A DNA stretch of 64,000 nucleotides, taken from positions 13,208,001 to 13,272,000 of the forward strand of contig NC_088312.1 of assembly GCF_910592395.1 (NCBI RefSeq). The letters run 5' to 3'. The translations under genes were made by a program, and so were the position numbers. This stretch comes from Lineus longissimus (lineage: Eukaryota > Nemertea > Pilidiophora > Heteronemertea > Lineidae). Position 1 is the stretch's first letter. Every line of letters begins with the position of its first letter. Below are positions 57,213 through 64,000 of this stretch, in pieces. The notes beneath the pieces were generated by a model. The model did not search any database. It saw nothing but the letters and a program-made list of their open reading frames with translations, and was not told where the DNA came from.

Positions 57213-57858
57213 ATATGTTGCGCCGCTTTGTCGTGGGAGGGGGAAATTCTAGCTCTTTGTCAGCGTTAAGATGTCTTTCCTGTATCAACTTTTATTACTT
57301 CTCTTGTACAATCCGACACGAAGGTAGAGCAAACATGCTCTACACCCATGATTCCGATCACTGTTTGTTCTGGGTACTCTTTCTGGGGATTCTCTGAGGT
57401 TCTCTCTTGAAGGAAAGAAATCCCCCCCCCTTCATATTTATACATTGTTGTTAACATGTGTCTAAGGCGACAGTGATATCTCTCCATGGTACAAGTGACG
57501 AGGTGGGTCCCTCGAAACGGCCTAAGTTTGGTATCGGTCTCGTCAACTTGCATCATTGGATTTGTGAATCAATATCGCCTCCCTCTAGAAGAACAACTCA
57601 AACTCAATAACCTCAGGTACCATAAACAATTCCAAACTCAAAAGTACGCAATGTTCCCTTTTCCGTTTACCTTTCCTTGGTTGCTAGAATACAAAAGTTA
57701 CTTTTAGTATTTCGCTTTAAACATGAATGGAAATCAATTGAATTACCTTAATTCGAGAGGCCATAAACTAAGTACTTTTACAAGGACCTTTGACTTTAAA
57801 GGTTAACTGGAGTAGATACTTTTAAAGGAAGTACCCAACATTCTCACATATATACTGA
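57213..57858. mobile_element. 645-bp insertion of unknown type, copy C only
   Basis: Copies A and B run continuously from CCATGGCTTTAT into ACTG; copy C is interrupted at CTTTATAT|GTTGCG and resumes CACATATATACTG. TATA(T) may be the target duplication. No clear terminal repeats and no coding motif; frames on both strands are unsupported. Confidence 0.6.
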
Positions 57859-58017
57859 TTTTGTGTGTTGGCAAAAGAGTTTCAGACGTCCAATGCAGGC
57901 AGGTATCCTACGTTCTCTTTTAATGGAAAAAACGATATCAGCTGTCTTCGAAAAATAAGATGCCTGAAGGAATGATTATCTCCTCAAATCCTGGTTAAAT
58001 CAATAGTTAGGCCTAAT

Positions 58018-58392
58018 GAGGAACCGGCGCGATTTATCCGCCGCGTGGCGCTGCAATCGATCATACCAAAACTCTCCATTTCCAATGCATTATCATGTTA
58101 TTTCTGAGCCCGAAAACGATCGCTTATTTTCGACCGATTTCGGCGACGTTTGCATCTTCCTGTTTTAAATCTATTGAGCTATCAGTTTCTTAAGATAATT
58201 TTGCGGAAAATATGCGCGATGCCAGTTATTTGGGCACGTTTTCTGTTGTTGAAATGTACGCAAAAATGTACGCAATGGTTTCCCGTGATTGACCTCATGC
58301 GACGTCAACAGACCAGAAAATGACGTCATGGCGTCAAAAGGTACGATCGATTGTGGCGCCGCCACTGGCATTTATCTTAACGCCGGTTCCTC
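58018..58392. mobile_element. 375-bp MITE with AT target duplication
   Basis: Perfect inverted termini GAGGAACCGGCG and CGCCGGTTCCTC. Copy A has the uninterrupted site GGCCTAATTCCATG, which fixes the boundaries and gives a 2-bp AT duplication. A GGTACGATCGATTG / CAATCGATCATACC subterminal inversion extends the repeat. Confidence 0.85.
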
Positions 58393-59886
58393 ATTCCATG
58401 CCAACTCCCTGATTACCCCTTGTGACCCTCATAATGCTGTATAATGCGGGTAAAAGTAGAGACGGTAACCGTCGTAAACGAAAATTATTGGGACAAAACG
58501 CCTCCCAACATTTTATCGGTTGCCTTAGTTATGACATCATCATCCTTAGTTTACTATGATAAGGACACTGACCAACCTCCCTGGTTTTTTATTTTAAAAT
58601 TTGAGATAGATTTTTGCATGAGGGTACAGGGTCAAGAGATTGCAATAAGAGGATTCATTTTAACTGCAGATGACAACGTTATGTGTGTTTATGCGTTGTC
58701 TCTACTACTGAGAAAACACGACAAGCAGGGAAATATTCTATGACGTCATATGGTACACTGTAATGACGGCCAATCAAACGTCAGTGTTTTCACCTTGCCT
58801 TGCAAGAATTTAACTTAAGCGATTATGAGTGTTAACCCACAATGTGTAGTAAAATATCACTTCATGCATTGTCATGAATGGCACTGGAAAGAAAAACTGT
58901 TACATGTTTTTCTAGGCATTTCTTTATTTGACAAGCCCTTTTGTTTCCATCGTGGTACATGTGGGTGCAGTTGAACAATTAGATGCATACCTGTACTACC
59001 AAGAATCAGTGCATGGACGCCTGAAAAATTCAATACCGTAGGTTTAACGTCTTGCGATATAACACCCCAAAGTTGGGTGCACCATTGGGCAACCCGACAC
59101 ATAATTAGAAGTAGATGTACATGTATGTACAGTACATTGTAAGATTTTGCCCTTTTTTCCCATCATAATTATCCAAAATATGCTCATGTTAATTTGAGAA
59201 ATATAATTTCACGATACCTCTTTCACGAGGAAATAAACCTACCTAATAGTAGAATCAACTTCGTCTAGGCTTTTTTCTAACAGAACTGCAAAATAAAAAG
59301 GAGAATAACTTTGCTTCGTTAGGTCGACTGATCGATGTATGACCAAAATTTTGCTGTATTTTTCCTCAGCGGAAGTGTGACGCAGTCAAAGAGGGCATGC
59401 TAAAACGTAAAGGCGTGGTAAATACAAGGCTGTCATGGGTGAATTTCAATGAGTGAGAATCAAGAGCCAGGCAATCACATGAATATACTTTTTGATAATT
59501 GAGCGAAAATAAGATTTCCATTGCAGGCGAATTCAGAACTGTAAGGTCGATCAGGTCGATGCCCATGCGTCAATCTTAGGAGGCAGTGTACACATATCGT
59601 GTTGTTTTTGGCAAAATTTATTGGAAACTAATGACAATGTATTGTTTTTTTGGTAAGATGTTCTTTATAAAGCATATAAATTAAGCCCATTGGTGCTATT
59701 GCGGACTGGGTGCTGTTTGTTAATTCTTAGTTGGGTGTAGAAATGAATACTTGGAGAGAAAGTTCATATATTATAATCAGTGCACTCTAAAGTTCTAAAA
59801 CAAAATTTCGAATTGATATTCTGTGTATGCATGGCATTTTGTGACTTCATGAGCACTTTAAAAATCTCTGCTAAAACATTACGATA

Positions 59887-60176
59887 GTGCACCTAGCCCG
59901 CTAAGGCTAAGACAGTCAACTTGTAACGATACGGTCAGTTATTAATCAAAATCTGTTTACAATGTACATGGAATGTACACAAAATGCATTCCATCACGAA
60001 TAGAGTAATCTGGCCTATCAATTGAGGGGTTAAGATGGGATATTTCCGAGCAACAGATTCTAACTGCATGTTATGTCATGTTTGCAATAAAAAATTTGCA
60101 GAGAAATCGTTGTGAGACATGTACATTTCAATCGTTATCAAATTTGAGCGTCTTAGCATTAGCGGGCGTGGTGCAC
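59887..60176. repeat. Inverted-repeat element in intron 1, copy C
   Basis: Counterpart of 784-1,075; the arm at 60,150-60,176 has two or three substitutions. Interior aligned with copy A. Confidence 0.6.
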
Positions 60177-61134
60177 ACAACGGACCATATGCACCGTATA
60201 CTTTTATGCCCTGAGAAAGGCCAATTAAGGTACTGAATAAACAACAAAATGTTTTCAACTAAGGTGTCCATTAATAAGGTAATCGATATACATGTATATG
60301 CATTATGGTGATGATGTCAAAAATATCATTATTATTTCATGCTACGTAATGTACATACCCGGTTGGCCGGCTGGTGGCAGTCGCAAATCTGTGAAGCTAA
60401 ATATCATTAGCATGAATATTGAAGTCATCAGCAATGCTGCAAGCTTCATTTCTATTAATTTAGGAGAAAAAAACCCTGAAAACTGAATCACGTTGACTGT
60501 TAATGGTTGACGCCGTTAGTTTACACTAGTGGTTGTTTCCATAAAAATGACACATGACACTGAAGTCCCGGCACCAGAGAAAACTTGCCCAGCAAGGCAT
60601 GGCCAAACGTTGCGAGAAGTTTCCGAGGCCAAACGAAAATCAGTAAGTTCACAGACTGTGGCTAACTCCGTGGTTAGTGTAACCTACTTACGGGCAAAAT
60701 CATAAGAGTGTGATTTATTTGCATTTGTGGATATCATGCATGGTAGACGATACAGTATACGAACCTGAAAAGAGGAAATTTGTCTGATATGTGTTTGATT
60801 TTTCGTTGGATGGTCCTACAAGAGATTGTTTTAATATTTATTTTTAAGATAAATGCTGATCTAATTAGCAATTATAGGCCAACTCGATGATAGGTAGCGC
60901 AGTCGACAAAGTCGCTAGACAGCGAGTGGATCTTTGATGAAGGTGAATTCAGGTCCTTTTCTTGGCAACAGGAGGCTTTTCATGATTCCCTGCTGTTTTT
61001 GTTTTTTTTCCTATTCTTTTTTTTATAGGATTTGAATCCGGCGTCCTAGTTTGCGATTGAGACATCTTATGATTATCCCATCCTTCAAATATCGTTGACG
61101 GTAAGATTGACCTGTCACTGACACTGCGGCACAA

Positions 61135-62112
61135 TGTTAAGTTGAATAAATCCTTCAACCCTATAATCTTCTACGAACCGTCCATGCCTGTCCTTCTGAT
61201 ATAGATGGGGTATTTGGTAGGCGGCAAATGGCTTTTATATGAGACGTTTTCTACATTGCCATATCACTTATATAATGCCTTACGTCACTAAGACTATTCA
61301 CTATCTTAGAGAAATTGACCTCCACATTTATAATCGTTGGGGTCAGTTAAAGATGTTGGAGTGGGGTATATGCAACCACAACTCTCTATTACATTTAGGA
61401 GTGCTCTGCTCGGCAGCTGACGGGTTAATTACAACAAAACTCTGCTAAATATTCCCATAAGTCAGAATAAAAAACTTCCCCATGCGTGGGAAAATCTTTT
61501 CGACATTCACCAAGGAAAGTTTAAACATTTTTCGTTAGCTATCATGCGTGGATTTCTATACTATCGATTGTTTTGGGCATAGACTGATGACAATACGCGT
61601 CGATGAAAACGTTTCTATATTATCCGTTGTAACATCACCTTCCAGCAAGCCACAACCATGGTTAGGCGTGCAACGCCGGTGTGATTCGGCGTCTCGATAT
61701 GATTTTTATTAGGTTCTGATATAAAATCATATCGAGACGCCGGTTCATACAAAATACGTCTTCGTTGTTACTGGTGTAAGATGTATAACATAGTCAATCG
61801 TTGATGTCCTGAACTATTGTCATGTTCATCCAGAATGATACCTTTGATGCCATGTGCTTACTCGATTAACAGAAATGCTTCAATTCCCCATTTTAAACCA
61901 TTAGTAAAAGCATAGACTTTATCAATTCCTGCCATTACCTATGAAATGTGATTTTTATTTTGAGCAATTCCCAGTATGGGTCTCCTCTTTATCATGTTGC
62001 AATCGATAATACAATTGTTCAATATCATAATGAGGAGAAAATTGATGGAATCAGTTGATTGCACTATTGTGCCACCAAAAGTGTTTCTATCTGAAAAAGC
62101 CAATGGATACAT
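61135..62112 (+). repeat. 1-kb duplicated block, copy 2
   Basis: Direct repeat of 30,805-31,830. A 22-bp hairpin (core GCGTCTCGATATGATT, inverted by GATATAAAATCATATCGAG) has arisen at 61,690-61,745, replacing the simple CGTTTCGATATC at the corresponding place in copy 1. Confidence 0.65.
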
Positions 62113-62113
62113 A

Positions 62114-62699
62114 AGTCGGAGTTCCACTACTGCTTTTAAACCCGTGTCTAATAGATACGTTGCCTGTCCGTGTATGAATAGACCCGGACATATTTTGTTC
62201 CGCGTTTCAATTACAGGATTTCAGGGTTAGTTGATACGGCGACAGATGGCAGCACGTGAGTCGCTCTCCAATGTTTGATTTTCGTGGAGGTAAAGAATTG
62301 TTGTTTACTCGGCGGCCATTACTAGAGCTGAATTGTGTTAGAATTGTGTAAAAACCGCGATAGGCTACTTCCGATACATCTGAGCATGCGCAGTTTTTTA
62401 TTTTCCGTGACGCAGCGTGTGGCAGTGTAGAATTCCACTTCGACCGCGCAATCGATAGTAGAGCCACCTACCGCCGTACACAAAACTACAGTTATATCCG
62501 GCTCTATTCTCGTTCCATTACAGGAACACCGGGTCTATTAACACCGAGCTTAATAGGTGCGGCGCTGATACGGCGATGCTCTCCGTATTTAATAGATCCG
62601 GTGTTATTTATGTCCGTGTTTATTAGACTCGTTGATCCTGTAATGGAACACGAATAGAGCCGGACAGACACCGTACATTTCTATAGTGGAACTCCAACT
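62114..62699. mobile_element. 586-bp MITE with inner hairpin, AT target duplication
   Basis: Inverted termini AGTCGGAGTTCCACTA and (inverted) AGTTGGAGTTCCACTA. The other block copy has the uninterrupted site ATACATTATTGCC at about 31,818, giving an AT duplication. An inner inverted repeat (CCGGCTCTATTCTCGTTCC, 62,499-62,664) forms a long hairpin. Confidence 0.75.
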
Positions 62700-62878
62700 A
62701 TTATTGCCATATCACTACTATAATGGACGTAGAGCTGAAATAGTTTGTCACACATCTCCTCCGTCAGTTCAGATCGGATGACCTCGAAACTTTTCCTTAA
62801 AGTCGTGGTTGATATGGAGATGGTCCTCGCCGGGTTAAATGGGTAAACTTTGCAGCGATCTCGGAGAAATAGCATTTT
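62700..62878. other. Short flank; minus frame of unknown status
   Basis: A minus-strand frame (62,875-62,701) reads smoothly (STTLRKSFEVIRSELTEEM) but has no support beyond composition. Confidence 0.3.
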
Positions 62879-63454
62879 TTGTTCTTTCTATATATGGGCA
62901 TACTCATGAACATAAGGGGCCTTTTCAGCAGGTCTGATTTGCATATGGGGCCATCTATTAAATCAAAAGTGTGGGATTATACAAAACTAAGCCGGGAAAG
63001 TATTGGGGCCACTGTATGTTTAAAGCCTAACTTGAGTGCGCGTTTCGTCGCTTCGCTGGACAATCTTTTTCAATATCGTGTCGGCGACATAAAAAAAACT
63101 CTTAATGAACTTGAACAATCTTGCTTGATGGACATGCACAAGAGGCTCTGTAGTAAGCTCTGTGAAATGTTTCCGGTCTTAATTGATAAAAGACCTATCA
63201 ATCGCCAGGTGAAACATAAATTGATTGACGACATCTATCACCTTGGCACTGGGGTGGTAGATTCAAACCTCTCTAAGGATATTGAAAAGATCTTCAAAAG
63301 TGAGGGCTCTGGTGCATCATCGTCTCTAACGTCTGAGACTGATGGTGTGAACGAGTTGTCAATAGATCAGTTATCAAGGATTGTATATGGTCAAAAACTT
63401 CGCATTGAGATGTTGGAAGCGACTGTCCAACATTACCAGCTATTGCGGGCCTAG
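62879..63454 (+). CDS. Unidentified ORF, possible terminal exon
   Basis: 191 codons. I recognise no family. The first 20 residues are probably not coding: an acceptor-like CCTTTTCAG at 62,924-62,932 suggests that an exon begins at about 62,933. The rest has ordinary protein composition, is helical in character, with several Cys (CLMDMHKRLCSKLC region near residue 82-95), a Ser/Gly-rich linker (residues about 145-155) and a C-terminal heptad-like helix (IVYGQKLRIEMLEATVQHY) that could be a coiled coil. Followed by a poly(A) signal. It could be a host gene end or a transposon ORF. Confidence 0.4.
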   Translation: MFFLYMGILMNIRGLFSRSDLHMGPSIKSKVWDYTKLSRESIGATVCLKPNLSARFVASLDNLFQYRVGDIKKTLNELEQSCLMDMHKRLCSKLCEMFPVLIDKRPINRQVKHKLIDDIYHLGTGVVDSNLSKDIEKIFKSEGSGASSSLTSETDGVNELSIDQLSRIVYGQKLRIEMLEATVQHYQLLRA

Positions 63455-63525
63455 CCAATTAAGCCAATTAGTGCACCTGCTTAATTGGTCCTGGCAAGCC
63501 TAATGGAAAATGCATAGGAAATATC

Positions 63526-63531
63526 AATAAA
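63526..63531 (+). terminator. Poly(A) signal after unidentified ORF
   Basis: AATAAA 72 bp after the stop, followed by a TTGG/GT-rich stretch (GTTGGCTTTTTGGGCGGGGTG) that could serve as the downstream element. Supports a transcript end here. Confidence 0.45.
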
Positions 63532-63554
63532 GTTGGCTTTTTGGGCGGGGTGTT

Positions 63555-63960
63555 AAAATAATCCCAACTCCCGACTTCTGACACAATTCTATATATGTCT
63601 AGGTATTTACTGGCAAAATTTGGAGTGATTTGGATGGAAATTCGATGTGTCCATCTATAGGTTGAAAATTTTGGTAAATCTGTAATGCTTCACTCGTAGC
63701 CCGTAGTGTAAATTCCTGAGAAAGTGGGTTTTGGGGGCTTTTCTAGCTGCGCTAGCTCCGAAACTATACATTTGATACAAACTCCCGACTTCAGACGTGG
63801 TTGATATAACTCTTAGGATTATATTCCCAAGATTTCAGCTTTATTGGAGAAAAATTCATAGTGTCCATAGGGGGGTTGAAAATTGGAGGATTTTCAATTT
63901 TTTTCCCAACAAATATGCGAAAAATATTACTTTCCACCTAGAATTAATCAAAATTTCGCA
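63555..63960 (+). repeat. Two diverged direct repeats of about 200 bp
   Basis: ACTCCCGACTTC occurs at 63,569 and 63,782. Each copy continues into an AATTC(G/A)...GTGTCCAT(C/A) and GGTTGAAAATT stretch about 100 bp later. May extend past the window. Confidence 0.5.
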
Positions 63961-64000
63961 AACTATCATAAAGTACTTCCTTTCAACAATCATTTGTGAA

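Larger units (their letters stand above)
54315..60449 (-). pseudogene. LamG/concanavalin-like gene, copy C, broken by a LINE
   Basis: Exon 1 is 60,449-60,359 (first codon of MEMK changed to ATA, so the start moves two codons to the second ATG), exon 2 is 59,285-59,243 (43 nt) and exon 3 begins at 56,784. After 21 bases exon 3 is interrupted by a LINE; the host exon resumes at about 54,929 and runs to the stop at 54,315, otherwise intact and very close to copy A. Splice sites and the poly(A) signal (near 54,205) remain. Unless the LINE is spliced out, the product would be truncated after the micro-exon. Confidence 0.8.
52560..61140 (-). repeat. Segmental duplication, copy C
   Basis: Inverted relative to copy A, same orientation as copy B. 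Aligned landmarks: 52,560-53,470 (A 11,260-10,390), 53,740-53,985 (A 9,320-9,137), last exon, micro-exon, first exon and 5' flank to 60,870. Copy-C-specific insertions: the LINE at 54,930-56,763, a block at 57,213-57,858 and the MITE at 58,018-58,392. Confidence 0.85.

Noticed and set aside
60990-61060. tRNA-like GGATTTGAATCC motif
   Set aside because: Resembles a B box, but no A box at proper spacing and no cloverleaf could be drawn; it is in the shared flank of copies B and C.

Overview
This is a 64-kb stretch of animal nuclear DNA. Coding sequence is sparse and broken by GT-AG introns. The transposon mix is typical of invertebrate metazoans: CR1/L2-type LINEs, a Ty3/gypsy element, Harbinger and pogo/Tigger transposase relics, a Polinton-like DNA polymerase fragment, a tRNA-derived SINE and many short inverted-repeat elements. 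The only non-transposon domains I recognise are a LamG/concanavalin-like fold, PAN/Apple and GON. Together with long poly-C tracts and frequent acatgtac-type motifs, these suggest a marine invertebrate such as a cephalochordate, mollusc or other spiralian. The sequence alone does not settle the species.

The backbone is one locus present three times. Copy A (about 1-11,260, gene on +), copy B (about 12,960-17,340, gene on -) and copy C (about 52,560-61,140, gene on -) align along introns and flanks. A and C are inverted relative to each other. Each copy carries the same gene: a signal-peptide exon, a 43-nt micro-exon and a large LamG-like exon, with identical splice phases. A (257 aa) and B (254 aa) read open. 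In C the last exon is split by a 1.8-kb L2-type LINE. Because A and C are duplicates, each serves as an empty-site reference for insertions in the other. This exposes several non-autonomous elements with exact target-site duplications (CCGG, GTAATAC, AT).

Between the copies lie transposon-rich blocks. Region 5.25-9.14 kb is an insertion holding a 2.4-kb foldback element, with a 1.28-kb element nested inside whose second copy is at 20.2-21.5 kb. Region 18.9-19.6 kb is a Harbinger remnant. Region 21.8-23.7 kb has paired MITEs and a LINE fragment. Region 23.7-29.2 kb is a 5'-truncated Ty3/gypsy element with a nearly full pol. Region 29.2-30.3 kb has two LINE tails. Region 30.8-31.8 kb is a block repeated at 61.1-62.1 kb. 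Region 32.4-35.4 kb has three terminal-inverted-repeat elements, some nested, and 35.5-36.1 kb a protein-primed-type DNA polymerase fragment.

From 49.8 kb down to about 40.1 kb on the minus strand runs a second host gene: a signal peptide plus PAN/Apple exon, then two GON-domain exons in matching phase. Its last exon was not found. Its introns hold two TTAA-flanked MITEs, a GATTAC-repeat MITE, a pogo/Tigger relic and a LINE 5' fragment. From 50.9 to 52.0 kb is a decayed second gypsy pol. The right end (62.1-64 kb) has a MITE inserted into the duplicated block and an unidentified 191-codon ORF with a poly(A) signal.

All boundaries were read by eye; no alignment, domain search or repeat library was run.
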